Positions 24,750 to 33,732 are shown, numbered from the stretch's first letter. The stretch: DNA of 64,000 bases from JBBQWS01 sp038210415 (GCA_038210415.1 JBBQWS010000008.1:1-64000), one strand, 5' to 3'. Notes: generated by a model from the letters alone, not told the origin. Translations and numbers: made by a program.

Positions 24750-25751
24750 ATGGACCTTCTCGTGCTGGGTGGTACCGCCTGGTTGGGCCGAGAGATCGCG
24801 CAGCAGGCGGTCGAGCTCGGCCACTCCGTCACGTGTCTCGCCCGTGGCGAGAGTGGCAACGTCGCCCTCGGCTCCACCCTGGTGGCGGCCGACCGGGCGG
24901 CGGCCGGTGCGTACGACTCCGTGGGTGGCCGCGACTGGGACGCCGTGATCGAGGTGTCCTGGCAGCCTGATTTCGTGCGGGGCGCACTGGCCGCGCTCTC
25001 GCGCAACGCCGCGCACTGGACGTACGTCTCGTCGGCCAGCGCGTACGCGTCGCACGGGACGTCGGGGGCGGACGAGTCGGCCGAGCTGCTCCCGGCGACG
25101 CACCGCGAGGTGGTGGACCGGGAGGTCTACGGCGAGGCAAAGGTGGCTTGCGAGCAGGCGTCGGCGAACGCTCTCGGCGACCGGTTGCTGGTCGCGCGGG
25201 CCGGGTTGATCGGTGGACCCGGTGACCACTCCGGGCGTTCGGGGGCCTGGGTCGCGCGGGCCGCGCGCGAACCCGATGCCCCGCTGCTCGTCCCGCGGAC
25301 GCCCGACGTACCGACCCAGGCGATCGACGTACGCGACCTCGCCGGCTGGATCCTGCGCTGCGCGACGTCGGGGGTCGCAGGGACCTTCAACGCCGTCGGT
25401 CCACTGGTGCCGTTCGGGGAGTGGGTGGCGTCGTCCCGCGAGGTCGGCGGGCACACCGGGCCCGTGGTCGAGGCCGACGCCGACTGGCTGCTGGCGCACG
25501 GCGTCGAGGAGTACATGGGCCACGAGTCGCTCGCGATGTGGCTGGTCTCGCCGGGGTGGGAAGGGTGGTCGGCGCGCTCCGGCGCGGCGGCTGTTGCCGC
25601 CGGACTCACCCACCGGCCGCGGGTCGAGCTGCTCACCGACGTGCTGCGGTGGGAGCGGGGCGAAGGTCTGGAGCGGCCCCGCGCGGCGGGGCTGAGCGCC
25701 GACCGGGAGCGCGAGCTGCTCGCCGCGCTGGCGGCGGAGGCGGGCGGGTAG
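24750..25751 (+). CDS. NAD-dependent epimerase/reductase family protein
   Basis: 333 residues from ATG 24750. The N-terminal LVLGGTAWLGREIAQQA is the NAD(P)-binding glycine-rich loop of extended or atypical SDRs (isoflavone-reductase-like). VSSASAYASHG and YGEAKVACEQ correspond to the active-site Ser/Tyr/Lys region. The C-terminal half is divergent. Members of this group act as reductases or epimerases on unknown small molecules; no operon partner specifies the substrate. Transcription is divergent from the 94-aa gene and nagA. Confidence 0.75.
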   Translation: MDLLVLGGTAWLGREIAQQAVELGHSVTCLARGESGNVALGSTLVAADRAAAGAYDSVGGRDWDAVIEVSWQPDFVRGALAALSRNAAHWTYVSSASAYASHGTSGADESAELLPATHREVVDREVYGEAKVACEQASANALGDRLLVARAGLIGGPGDHSGRSGAWVARAAREPDAPLLVPRTPDVPTQAIDVRDLAGWILRCATSGVAGTFNAVGPLVPFGEWVASSREVGGHTGPVVEADADWLLAHGVEEYMGHESLAMWLVSPGWEGWSARSGAAAVAAGLTHRPRVELLTDVLRWERGEGLERPRAAGLSADRERELLAALAAEAGG

Positions 25752-25809
25752 GTTCGTCCCGCTCCCACTCCCACCGGGCACCATCGAGAACGCGAAAGGC
25801 TTACGTCTC

Positions 25810-26568
25810 TTGTCCTTGGCCGGGATCGGACTCGTGGGCTGGTTGCTGCTGGCTCTCGGTGCCCTGCTGATCGGCTTCTCGAAGACGGCGATCAACGGGG
25901 TCGCCATGATCAGCGTGGCCATCTTCGCCACGGTGCTCCCGGCCCGTCCGTCCGGCGGCGCGGTGCTCCTGCTCCTCCTGGTCGGCGACGCGGTCGCGGT
26001 GGTGGTGTACAGCAACCACGCGCACTGGCCGACCCTCGTGCGGCTGTGGCCGTCCGTGCTCGCCGGAGTCGTCGTCGGAGCCGTGTTCATCCACTTCACG
26101 GGCGACACCGCGGTTCGCCGGACGATGGGCGTGATCCTGGTCGGCCTCGTCGCGCTGCAGCTGGTGAACCGGCGCGCGGCTGCGGGCGGCCCGCCGCCGG
26201 AGCCACCCGAGCCGGCCGGCCGGCTGCTCACGGCCGGCACCGGCACCCTGGCGGGATTCACCAGCATGGTGGCCAACGCCGGCGGAGCGGTGATGAACCT
26301 GTACCTGCTGCGGGCCCGGACCGGTGTGCTCACGTTCCTCGGCACCGGGGCGTGGTTCTTCGTGACGGTCAACCTCGCCAAGCTCCCGTTCACGATCGCG
26401 TTGGGTCTGGTGACCCGACCTACGCTGGTGCTGCTAGTGGTCCTCGCGCCTGCCGTCCTGCTCGGCACCTGGGCCGGCCGCATCGTCATCCCGCACGTGA
26501 GCGCAGAACGGTTCGAGCGCATCGTGCTCGCCTTCACCGCCCTTTCCGCCCTGAACCTCCTGCGCTAG
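25810..26568 (+). CDS. Sulfite exporter TauE/SafE family permease
   Basis: 252 residues; the likely start is TTG 25810 (no closer ATG or GTG keeps the first helix). Seven to eight hydrophobic helices are seen with the family pattern LIGFSKTAINGVAMISV near the N-terminus and AGFTSMVANAGGAVMNLYLL at mid-protein, the two pseudo-repeats of TauE/SafE (DUF81). Members export sulfite, sulfoacetate or other anions. No sulfur-metabolism gene is adjacent. A block of tandem CTAGCCCTGCAC units follows the stop. Confidence 0.88.
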   Translation: MSLAGIGLVGWLLLALGALLIGFSKTAINGVAMISVAIFATVLPARPSGGAVLLLLLVGDAVAVVVYSNHAHWPTLVRLWPSVLAGVVVGAVFIHFTGDTAVRRTMGVILVGLVALQLVNRRAAAGGPPPEPPEPAGRLLTAGTGTLAGFTSMVANAGGAVMNLYLLRARTGVLTFLGTGAWFFVTVNLAKLPFTIALGLVTRPTLVLLVVLAPAVLLGTWAGRIVIPHVSAERFERIVLAFTALSALNLLR

Positions 26569-26610
26569 CCCTGCACGAGCCTGCCCTAGCCCTGCACTAG
26601 CCCCGCCCCC

Positions 26611-26654
26611 CTTTCGCCACAAGGGTCCCCTCATGCCAATAGGCCGCAGTTTCG
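26611..26654 (+). repeat. Dispersed intergenic repeat, copy 1 (left arm)
   Basis: Contains GCCACAAGGGTCCCCTCATG followed by CCAATAGGCCGCAGTTTCG. It matches, in inverted orientation, copy 2 at 27210-27253, and more loosely copies 3 (29905-29937) and 4 (39007-39050). Similarity to copy 2 continues into GCACCCA about 5 bases further on. Confidence 0.85.
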
Positions 26655-26706
26655 TTGCACCCATCACGGCCAGCCGATCCCCCGTGGCCGCGCCACTGGG
26701 CACACG

Positions 26707-27172
26707 AGTGCGGCCGAGTACTGGGACGAGCAGGCAAACGGGTTCGACGTGCAGCCGGATCACGGACTGACGGACCTTGGGGTTCGCGCAGCCTGGGCGG
26801 CCCTGCTGATGCCGTTGCTGCCGCCCGCTGCTGCTGGCCCAGGCGGGACATCAGGTGTCGGGGCTGGACGTCGCGCATCGCACGATCGACCTCGCCCGGG
26901 CAACGTGCGCGAGCGCGGGGGTTGCCGGCCGACTTCGCCCTCGGCGACGCTGCGAGTCCGCCCTCGGTCGCTGGCACGGACTACTCGCCCCGGACGGTCG
27001 GCTCGTCCTCGGGCAAGCCCGCTGGTGGACCGGGGCCGGCATGACTGCCGCCGACGTCGTGCAACTGGTGCTGCGGCACCCGGCCTCGGCCGAGGTCGCG
27101 CTCCTGGACGACGAGTCGCGCTGGGCAGGTGCTGTTCAGGACGAGCGTTTCGTCGTGCCCAGTCGCCACTGA
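26707..27172 (+). pseudogene. Decayed SAM-dependent methyltransferase gene
   Basis: Methyltransferase-like sequence is spread over three frames. From 26707: AAEYWDEQANGFDVQPDHG and GVRAAWAALLMPLLPP; then, after a shift, AGHQVSGLDVAHRTIDLARA; a third frame gives ADFALGDAAS; the second frame resumes with LLAPDGRLVLGQARWWTGAG and ends at TGA 27170-27172. The glycine-rich SAM motif expected between LLPP and AGHQVSGLDV is missing. The order matches class I methyltransferases. Multiple frameshifts plus loss of motif I make it non-functional. Inverted copies of a dispersed repeat lie on both sides. Confidence 0.85.
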
Positions 27173-27209
27173 GGTATCCGCTCCGCAGCGAGCCGCCCCG
27201 TGGGTGCTG

Positions 27210-27253
27210 CGAAACCTCGGCCTATTGGCATGAGGGGACCCATGTGGCGGGAA
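27210..27253 (-). repeat. Dispersed intergenic repeat, copy 2 (right arm, inverted)
   Basis: Read on the minus strand it gives GCCACATGGGTCCCCTCATG followed by CCAATAGGCCGAGGTTTCG, nearly identical to copy 1. The two arms enclose about 555 bp that holds the methyltransferase pseudogene. Confidence 0.85.
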
Positions 27254-27273
27254 GGGGGGTGGGTGCGGGTGGG

Positions 27274-29793
27274 TCAACCGCTAGGGGTGCGGAAGGGGGA
27301 CCAGCGGACCTTGCCGCCGCCCGAGCCGAACAGGACGTCGACGTCGACGTCGACCTCGGCCGTGCCGTCCGTCGTCAGGGCGGCGGCGAAGCCCGGTTCG
27401 AGCATGACGATGCCGCAGTCGGCGCCGAGGGTGTGCCCGGGTGCCGCGCTCGTGACCTCACCCACCACGCGACCGCCGGCGCGGACGCTGTCGCCGCCGT
27501 GCAGCACAGCGTCTGGGTCGTCGAGCAGCAGGAACGCCTGGCGCCGTTGCCGGACCGCCGGATTCGCCTCGACGGCTTCCTGACCCACGAACGACTTGCC
27601 CGCTGCCACGAATCGGTCGAGCCCGGCCGCCCACGGATTCTCGGCCGGCGTGATGTCGTGGCCGAGGTGCCGGTAACCCACTTCGAGCCGCAACGAGTCG
27701 AGCGCGTGCAGCCCGGCCAGCCGTAGCCCGAGGTCGGCCCCCGCTTCGAGCACGGCGTCGAAGACCCCAACCGCGTAGTCGGTCGGGACGTACAGCTCGT
27801 AGCCGAGCTCTCCGGTGAACGAGACCCGGGCGACCAGCCCGTCGGCGTCGGCGATCTCGGCCGGCCGGACGCCGAACCGGGGCAGCCCGGACAGGTCGGC
27901 GTCGTACGGCAGGAGCCTGCTGACGAGCTCGCGGCTGGCCGGTCCGGCCAGGTGGAGCACCGCGGTGCCGCTGGTGGCGTCGAAGACCTCACAGGCGGCA
28001 CCCGACGCCGCTCGTCGCAGCAGGTGCATGGTGGCCCGGTGCGCGGTCGTCGGTGTCACGACGAGGAAACGCTGGGCCCCGAGGCGTAACACCGTGCCGT
28101 CGAGCACGATGCCACCGCGCAGGTTCAGGGCGAGGGTGTACACGACCCGGCCGATCGCGATGTCGACGTCGGCGGTGAGTACGCGCTGCAGGACGGCGCA
28201 CGCATTCGGTCCCGTGACCTCGAACTTGCTGAACGACGACAGGTCGAAGAACGCGACGGCCTCGCGGGCGGCCCGGTGCTCGGAGGCTGTTGCGTCGAAC
28301 CACTCCTGCCGCCCGTACGAGTACCGGGGCTCGGCGAGATCGCCTGGCCGGCCGAACCACAGCGGACGTTCCCATCCGTTGGTCTCGCCGAGGCGTCCGC
28401 CGGCGGCGTGCAGCCGTTCGGTGAGCGGAGTGCGGCGGACCCCACGCGCCGCCGTGGACTGGAGCTGCGGCCAGTGCATGGCGTACAGCCGGCCGAGGCT
28501 CTCGGTCGTCCGCCGGTGCAGGTAGCGGCGGTTGGCCTGCGCCGCCGCGAACCGGCCGACGTCGACGGCCGAGGAGTCGAAGCCGGGTGCCCCGCCCAGG
28601 ACCCAGTCGGCGAGGACCTGTCCCGCACCGGGTGCGTAGATCACGCCCTGCGAGTTGAAACCGGCCCCGACAAAGAGTCCGGCGACCTCGGGAGTCTCGC
28701 CGAGGCAGAAGTTCACATCGGGCGTGAACGACTCGGGGGCGCAGAGGAACCGTTGGTACGTAACGGTTCTCAGGGCGGGCACGGCGCGTTCGGCGTTCGC
28801 GCGGATCGGCCGGAAATGCTCCCAGTCGGGCTCGAATTCCGAGAAAGCGAAGTCCGACCCGATGCCCGACATCGAACGCGGCTTCCCGTCCGGCTCGAAC
28901 GCGCCGACGACGAGCGCGCCGCGGTGGTGCCGGATGTAGAGCGAGGAGTCGAGGTCGCGGACTAGCGGCATCGACGCGACGGCGCCCGCGACCGGGGTCG
29001 TGGTGACGTGTACGTGCTCGGCTGCGTAGAGGGCGACGGCGGCGCCGACCGAAGCGGCGAGGTCGCGGGTCCACACTCCGCAGCACAGGACCACGCGCTC
29101 TGCCTCGATCACGCCGGCCTCGGTGACGACGCCGGTCACGCGCCGGTCGTCGGCCGGCCCCTCGACGCGCAGCCCGGTGACCGCCACGTCCTCGCGTACG
29201 GTCACGCCGAGGTCGTGCGCCCGCCGCGCCAGCGCTGCGGCGCCCCACCCCGGGTTGATCATCGCGTCGCCCGGCTGGTGCAGGGCGGTGAGCACGCCGT
29301 CGGCCGACAGCAGTGGGTGCAGGTCGGACAGCGCCCTCGGGTCGACCAGCTCGGCATCGACCCCGTGGTGCCGGGCCATCGCGGCGGTCGACCTGAGCTC
29401 GTCGACCCGTCCGGGCTGCCGGGCGAGGGTCAGCGAGCCGTTCTGGTTGAACGCGACCGGCAGCCCCGTCTTGGCCTCGAGCCCTGCGTACAGGTCGACG
29501 CCATAGCTCGCCAGCTCAGTGAGGGCGTGGCTGCCGCGCACGCGGGCCAGCAGGCCGGCCGCGTGCCACGAGGTGCCGGAGGCGATGCGGTTGCGCTCCA
29601 GCAGCAGCACGTCGCGCTCGCCGGCGAGGGCGAGGTGCAGGGCGGTGGACGCGCCGAGCAGGCCCCCGCCGACGACCACGACCCGGGCGCGGATCGGCGG
29701 GGCGGACGCGACCTCGGGGCCGATGAACTCGGTGGCTGCGATCGAGGTGTCGAGCATCCGCTCGTCGGGAACGGCACCGGGTTCGGGGCGCAT
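27274..29793 (-). CDS. Dimethylglycine/sarcosine dehydrogenase-like flavoprotein with T-protein domain
   Basis: 839 residues; ATG 29793 is supported by GAGGAG 8 bases upstream. The N-terminal half is a DAO-type FAD domain (VVVVGGGLLGASTALHLALAG at about 38-58) with SGTSWHAAGLLARV, whose His corresponds to the covalent-FAD His of dimethylglycine dehydrogenase. The C-terminal half is an aminomethyltransferase (GCV_T) domain with FFDLSSFSKFEVTGPNA and SFTGELGYELYVP, binding tetrahydrofolate. The enzyme oxidatively demethylates N-methylglycines, passing the methyl carbon to THF as 5,10-methylene-THF. It fits the choline/betaine and C1 genes nearby, although the exact substrate is unproved. Confidence 0.85.
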   Translation of the reverse strand: MRPEPGAVPDERMLDTSIAATEFIGPEVASAPPIRARVVVVGGGLLGASTALHLALAGERDVLLLERNRIASGTSWHAAGLLARVRGSHALTELASYGVDLYAGLEAKTGLPVAFNQNGSLTLARQPGRVDELRSTAAMARHHGVDAELVDPRALSDLHPLLSADGVLTALHQPGDAMINPGWGAAALARRAHDLGVTVREDVAVTGLRVEGPADDRRVTGVVTEAGVIEAERVVLCCGVWTRDLAASVGAAVALYAAEHVHVTTTPVAGAVASMPLVRDLDSSLYIRHHRGALVVGAFEPDGKPRSMSGIGSDFAFSEFEPDWEHFRPIRANAERAVPALRTVTYQRFLCAPESFTPDVNFCLGETPEVAGLFVGAGFNSQGVIYAPGAGQVLADWVLGGAPGFDSSAVDVGRFAAAQANRRYLHRRTTESLGRLYAMHWPQLQSTAARGVRRTPLTERLHAAGGRLGETNGWERPLWFGRPGDLAEPRYSYGRQEWFDATASEHRAAREAVAFFDLSSFSKFEVTGPNACAVLQRVLTADVDIAIGRVVYTLALNLRGGIVLDGTVLRLGAQRFLVVTPTTAHRATMHLLRRAASGAACEVFDATSGTAVLHLAGPASRELVSRLLPYDADLSGLPRFGVRPAEIADADGLVARVSFTGELGYELYVPTDYAVGVFDAVLEAGADLGLRLAGLHALDSLRLEVGYRHLGHDITPAENPWAAGLDRFVAAGKSFVGQEAVEANPAVRQRRQAFLLLDDPDAVLHGGDSVRAGGRVVGEVTSAAPGHTLGADCGIVMLEPGFAAALTTDGTAEVDVDVDVLFGSGGGKVRWSPFRTPSG

Positions 29794-29832
29794 GGTCGCG
29801 TTCTCCTCGTCCGGTTCGGATCGGTCGTGGCC

Positions 29833-29860
29833 ACCGTACCAACTGATGCTGAACGGTCAA
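29833..29860 (-). promoter_or_regulatory. Predicted promoter of the dimethylglycine dehydrogenase-like gene
   Basis: On the minus strand, TTGACC (29860-29855), a 16-bp spacer and TACGGT (29838-29833) form a housekeeping-type promoter. Transcription would start near 29826, about 33 nt before ATG 29793. Confidence 0.45.
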
Positions 29861-29904
29861 TCAATCTGGAGGGGAGTCGTCCCCTGAGTGGTTCGAGAGC
29901 TCGA

Positions 29905-29937
29905 TCTAGTGGCATCAGGGGGCCCTTGTGGCGAAAG
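29905..29937 (-). repeat. Dispersed intergenic repeat, copy 3
   Basis: Minus-strand sequence CTTTCGCCACAAGGGCCCCC followed by TGATGCCACTAG is a shorter, diverged version of copies 1 and 2. It lies between divergent genes, just upstream of the P-loop kinase gene. Confidence 0.7.
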
Positions 29938-29988
29938 TGGATGACGGCTGTGGCGCCAGTCCTTGCAGCGGAGTTCTACGATCCGTCG

Positions 29989-30729
29989 ATGACAGTGGAG
30001 CGCGACTACGGCGTCCTTCTCGCCCGCGCCAGTGCCCTGGTCGTCCCCGGCTCACGGGCGGTCCTCGGCATCGCGGGCGCACCGGGGTCCGGCAAGTCGA
30101 CGCTGGCCGCGCGGCTCCTGGGCGACCTCGGGCGCAGCGCGCGCCTCGTCCCGATGGACGGGTTCCACCTGTCGAACGTCACCCTCGACCGGCTCGGCCT
30201 GCGCGGCGAGAAGGGCTCTCCCCGGACGTTCGATGTCGCCGGCTACATCGAGCTGCTCCGCCGGCTCCGCGACTCGGCCGCGGTGCCGGTGCCGGTGCCG
30301 GGTTTCGACCGCGTGACCGACGAGCCGATCGCGGGCGCGGCGACCGTCGAAGCCGGCGTGCCCCTCGTGGTCACCGAGGGCAACTACCTGCTGTGGGACG
30401 AGGGGCCGTGGGCGCAGGTGCGCGGACTGTTGGACGAGGCGTGGTTCTGCGCCCCGCCGGAGGACGACCGGATCGACCGCCTCGTCGCGCGACACGTGCG
30501 GTTCGGGCGGACCCCGGCCGCTGCGGTCGCGTGGGCCGGTGGGCCGGATGCCGCAAACGCGGCGTTGGTGGCTGCCTCGCGGGTTCAGGCGGACCTCGTC
30601 GTGGACGTCAGCGACGGAGCGCGACCCAGTTTGTCTCGGAAGGCGCGCGCTGTTGCGCCTAGCGCTACGCTGCACCATGCCCGGGCGAAGGCACACGAAC
30701 CGGCGACGGTCGAGGGCGAGGACACATGA
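29989..30729 (+). CDS. P-loop nucleoside/pantothenate-kinase-like protein
   Basis: 246 residues from ATG 29989; an in-frame ATG at 29941, next to the dispersed repeat, is an alternative start. GIAGAPGSGKSTLA near residue 25 is the Walker A loop, VPMDGFHLSN the Asp/His substrate region of the uridine-kinase / CoaA / YggC (fructose-transport-associated) superfamily, and VVTEGNYLLWDEGPW the Walker-B-like strand. An extra 30-residue C-terminal tail is unlike the family. The stop overlaps the choline dehydrogenase start (ATGA), so the two are coupled. Substrate unknown; it may phosphorylate a nucleoside or vitamin precursor. Confidence 0.7.
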   Translation: MTVERDYGVLLARASALVVPGSRAVLGIAGAPGSGKSTLAARLLGDLGRSARLVPMDGFHLSNVTLDRLGLRGEKGSPRTFDVAGYIELLRRLRDSAAVPVPVPGFDRVTDEPIAGAATVEAGVPLVVTEGNYLLWDEGPWAQVRGLLDEAWFCAPPEDDRIDRLVARHVRFGRTPAAAVAWAGGPDAANAALVAASRVQADLVVDVSDGARPSLSRKARAVAPSATLHHARAKAHEPATVEGEDT

Positions 30730-32402
30730 CGCAGGCTGAGCTCGACTACATCATCGTGGGCGGCGGCTCGGCGGGCAGCGCGCTCGCGAACCGGCTGAGC
30801 GCGGACCCGGGAATCCAGGTGCTGGTGCTGGAGGCCGGTCGCAACGACAGCCTCTGGGACGTCTTCATCCACATGCCGGCGGCGCTCCCGTTCCCCATCG
30901 GCAGCAAGTTCTACGACTGGAAGTACGAGTCCGAGCCCGAGCCGCACATGAACGGCCGCAAGATCTACCACGCGCGCGGCAAGGTCCTCGGCGGCTCGTC
31001 CAGCATCAACGGCATGATCTTCCAGCGCGGCAACCCGATGGACTACGAGCGCTGGGGCGCCGACCCGGGAATGCAGAGCTGGGACTACGCGCACTGCCTG
31101 CCGTACTTCAAGAAGATGGAGACCTGCACCGCGGGAGCCGACGAGTTCAGGGGCGGCGACGGCCCGCTGGTGCTCGAACGCGGACCGGCCACGAACCCGC
31201 TGTTCGGCACCTTCCTCAAGGCGGCCGCGGAGGCCGGGTACCCGCTGACCAAGGATGTCAACGGCTACCAGCAGGAGGGGTTCGCGAAGTTCGACCGCAA
31301 CATCAAGGACGGTCGCCGCCTCTCGGCAGCCCGCGCGTACCTGCACCCGGTTATGGACCGGCCGAACCTGACGGTCCAGACCCGGGCCTTCGTCAACAAG
31401 GTGGTCTTCGAGGGCAGGACAGCCGTCGGCGTCGAGTACACCCACCGAAGCGGAGCAGCACAGACCGTGCGGGCCCGCGAGGTGATCCTGTGCGGGGGGG
31501 CAATCAACTCGCCCCAGCTGCTGCAGCTCTCGGGCGTCGGCAACGCAGACGAGCTGCGGGCCCTCGGCATCGACGTCGTGCACGACCTGCCCGGCGTCGG
31601 CGAGAACCTGCAGGACCACCTCGAGGTCTACATCCAGTACGCCTGCAAGGAGCCGGTCTCCATCGCGCCCGGGCTGAAGATGTGGAAGCGCCCGTTCATC
31701 GGAGCGCAGTGGCTGTTCTTCAAGAGCGGGCCCGGTGCCACCAACCACTTCGAGGCAGGCGGGTTCTGCCGCAGCAACGACGAGGTGGCCTACCCGAACC
31801 TGATGTTCCACTTCCTGCCGATCGCGATCCGGTACGACGGCTCGGCACCCACGGCCGGGCACGGGTACCAGGTGCACGTCGGTCCGATGTACTCCGACGC
31901 CCGTGGTTCCGTGAAGATCACGAGCATCGACCCGCACGTGCACCCGGCTCTGCGGTTCAACTACTTGTCTACCGAGCAGGACCGGCGCGAGTGGATCGAG
32001 GCGATCCACGTCGCACGCGACATCCTGACCCAGCCCGCCTTCGACCCGTTCAACGACGGCGAGCTGTCACCTGGCGCCTCGGTGAAGACCGACGACGAGG
32101 TCCTCGAGTGGGTCGCCAAGGATGCCGAGACGGCGCTGCACCCGTCCTGCACCTGCAAGATGGGCACCGATGCGATGTCCGTCGTCGACCCGCTGACCAT
32201 GCGCGTGCACGGGGTGGAGGGTCTGCGCGTGGTCGACGCCTCGGTCATGCCGTACGTGACGAACGGCAACATCTACGCGCCGGTGATGATGCTCGCCGAG
32301 AAGGCGGCGGACCTGATCCTCGGCACCGAGCCGCTTCTGCCGAGCGCCGCGCCCTTCTACCGGCACCAGCCGACGACACCGCCCGGTGGCGCGGGAGCCT
32401 GA
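30726..32402 (+). CDS. betA: Choline dehydrogenase (GMC oxidoreductase)
   Basis: 558 residues from ATG 30726. GMC features: FAD loop IIVGGGSAGSALANRL at 9-24, GMC signature 1 GKVLGGSSSINGMIF, signature 2 GGAINSPQLLQLSGVG, and the catalytic His in ETALHPSCTCKMG with the following NGNIYAPVMMLAEK. Length and motifs match BetA, which oxidises choline to betaine aldehyde at the membrane with a quinone-linked acceptor. The matching aldehyde dehydrogenase gene lies at 47781-49250 and a betaine importer follows it. Confidence 0.9.
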   Translation: MTQAELDYIIVGGGSAGSALANRLSADPGIQVLVLEAGRNDSLWDVFIHMPAALPFPIGSKFYDWKYESEPEPHMNGRKIYHARGKVLGGSSSINGMIFQRGNPMDYERWGADPGMQSWDYAHCLPYFKKMETCTAGADEFRGGDGPLVLERGPATNPLFGTFLKAAAEAGYPLTKDVNGYQQEGFAKFDRNIKDGRRLSAARAYLHPVMDRPNLTVQTRAFVNKVVFEGRTAVGVEYTHRSGAAQTVRAREVILCGGAINSPQLLQLSGVGNADELRALGIDVVHDLPGVGENLQDHLEVYIQYACKEPVSIAPGLKMWKRPFIGAQWLFFKSGPGATNHFEAGGFCRSNDEVAYPNLMFHFLPIAIRYDGSAPTAGHGYQVHVGPMYSDARGSVKITSIDPHVHPALRFNYLSTEQDRREWIEAIHVARDILTQPAFDPFNDGELSPGASVKTDDEVLEWVAKDAETALHPSCTCKMGTDAMSVVDPLTMRVHGVEGLRVVDASVMPYVTNGNIYAPVMMLAEKAADLILGTEPLLPSAAPFYRHQPTTPPGGAGA

Positions 32403-32445
32403 CCCGTGTGCCGGCCGGACCGGCCGGGCTCGTGTCCTTCGTCGG

Positions 32446-33171
32446 TCAGGGTTTCCGCACCGCCGCCGCGTGGTCGAAGGAACCGTAGCTGGTGGTCTGC
32501 TGGAACGCCAGGGCTCGCCCGGAGGTGCTGAGCGTGGTCTGCATCCGGAAGCCGGTGACGTGACCGGCTGGGTCGAGCGTGAACGCCACCGTGATCGGTG
32601 CCGCCCCGACACCCGTCTTCAGCAGCCCGCTGCCAGCTGCGTCGGTCGCCGAGATCGTCCCGACCAGCCTTCCCGTGGCGTCGACAGTCAGCGAGCCGCT
32701 CGCCTGCAGCGCGCCGATCAGACCGGCCAACGGAGATCCGTCGGGGGCCGCCTGGAGCGTGCCGGGACGCCAGGTCCCAGCGTTGATACGGACGTAGCGG
32801 GCAGCGCCGACCCGCACCACCGACTCGTGCTTGATCCCACTGACCACGTCGAACGCGAGCCGGTCGGGCAGCACGGCGCGGCCGCGCAAGGTCACCTCAT
32901 GGCCACCGAGCACGCTGGCGGAAGCGAAGGTGTACGAGCGGAGGGCGCGAGTCGCAGCCACGGCACGTTGGCGTAGCGCCACGGCGGCCGGTGTGGCCGT
33001 CGAGCCGGTCTGGGCCACGGCCGCTGCTGGCGCGGCGGCGGTCCCGCTCCGGGGGGCGCTGCAGCCGGTCAGGGCGATGAGGCTGAGGGCGGTACCTGCG
33101 AGCAGGGCGCCGGCGGTCGAACGCCGGCACCCCGCCTGCTGGCCGCGCTCAGCCCTGGTGGTTGTCGCCAC
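32446..33171 (-). CDS. LppX/LprG-like lipoprotein
   Basis: About 241 residues if GTG 33171 is the start (overlapping the end of the upstream gene by 23 bases). The signal peptide ends in the lipobox LIALTGC, so the mature protein is lipid-anchored. The body has the alternation of the LppX_LprAFG (LolA-like) family: YTFASASVLGGHEVTLRGR, VSGIKHESVVRVGAARYVRI, then VAFTLDPAGHVTGFRMQTTL. Related lipoproteins carry lipids or glycolipids between membrane layers. It may be cotranscribed with the acidic secreted protein gene upstream. Confidence 0.75.
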   Translation of the reverse strand: MATTTRAERGQQAGCRRSTAGALLAGTALSLIALTGCSAPRSGTAAAPAAAVAQTGSTATPAAVALRQRAVAATRALRSYTFASASVLGGHEVTLRGRAVLPDRLAFDVVSGIKHESVVRVGAARYVRINAGTWRPGTLQAAPDGSPLAGLIGALQASGSLTVDATGRLVGTISATDAAGSGLLKTGVGAAPITVAFTLDPAGHVTGFRMQTTLSTSGRALAFQQTTSYGSFDHAAAVRKP

Positions 33172-33649
33172 CGGACTGGTTGTCGCTCGAACCGGACGGG
33201 TCCGCGGTCGGCTGGACATCGCTGCCCTGGCCGCTGCCCTGGCCGCTCCCCTGGTCGTCCCCGGACTTGCCGTCGCCCGACTTCTGGTTCCCGGACTGGC
33301 TGCCCGTGCCGCTGTCGTCCCCCTGGGTGTCTCCGGACTGGTCGTCGGCGCTGGCGCTCGTGCTGGGTTCGGGCGTCGGCGTCTCGGTCGCCGTCGGGTC
33401 CGCACTCGGTGCGGAGCTCGATGTGGCGTCTGCGGTCTCGGCGGTCTCGGCGTCGGCCGGGTCCACCGTGGTGTCGGTGACGTCACCGGTCTGGTCATCG
33501 AGGTTGAAGTCGACGGAGACTCCGATGCCGGGGATCTCGCTCGAAACGGTGGTCGACGGGCTGGACGCCTGCGCAGGGGTGGCCAAGGCCGCACCGGCCA
33601 GGGCCAGGCTCAGCACCGCTGCGGCGGCCAGAGGCTTGTTGCGAATCAT
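33149..33649 (-). CDS. Secreted acidic Asp/Ser/Gly-rich protein
   Basis: 166 residues from ATG 33649, with AGGAG 7 bases upstream. A signal peptide (MIRNKPLAAAAVLSLALAGA) with an AQA cleavage site precedes a region GIGVSVDFNLDDQTGDVTDT and then a long low-complexity tail of Ser, Asp, Gly, Gln and Pro. No catalytic domain is seen; it could be a cell-surface or cation-binding polymer. Its upstream region carries the same promoter-like element as the divergent sigma factor gene, which suggests that it belongs to that sigma regulon. Confidence 0.7.
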   Translation of the reverse strand: MIRNKPLAAAAVLSLALAGAALATPAQASSPSTTVSSEIPGIGVSVDFNLDDQTGDVTDTTVDPADAETAETADATSSSAPSADPTATETPTPEPSTSASADDQSGDTQGDDSGTGSQSGNQKSGDGKSGDDQGSGQGSGQGSDVQPTADPSGSSDNQSGGDNHQG

Positions 33650-33703
33650 GTCGATCTCCTGATGGTGGTGGGCGTTCGCCGGGGTGAACCGGCGCTCGAA
33701 CGG

Positions 33704-33732
33704 TTCGTTGCCGCCCGCGGCCGGACCGTTAC
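33704..33732 (-). promoter_or_regulatory. ECF-type promoter-like element for the acidic secreted protein gene
   Basis: On the minus strand GTAAC (33732-33728), a 17-bp spacer and CAACGAA (33710-33704). The same elements with identical spacing precede the sigma gene. GTAAC resembles the -35 of SigD/ShbA-type promoters and CGAA/CGAT their -10. Confidence 0.5.

Noticed and set aside
26611..27253. Insertion sequence with terminal inverted repeats
   Set aside because: The inverted arms enclose only a methyltransferase remnant; no transposase-like sequence or target duplication was seen.
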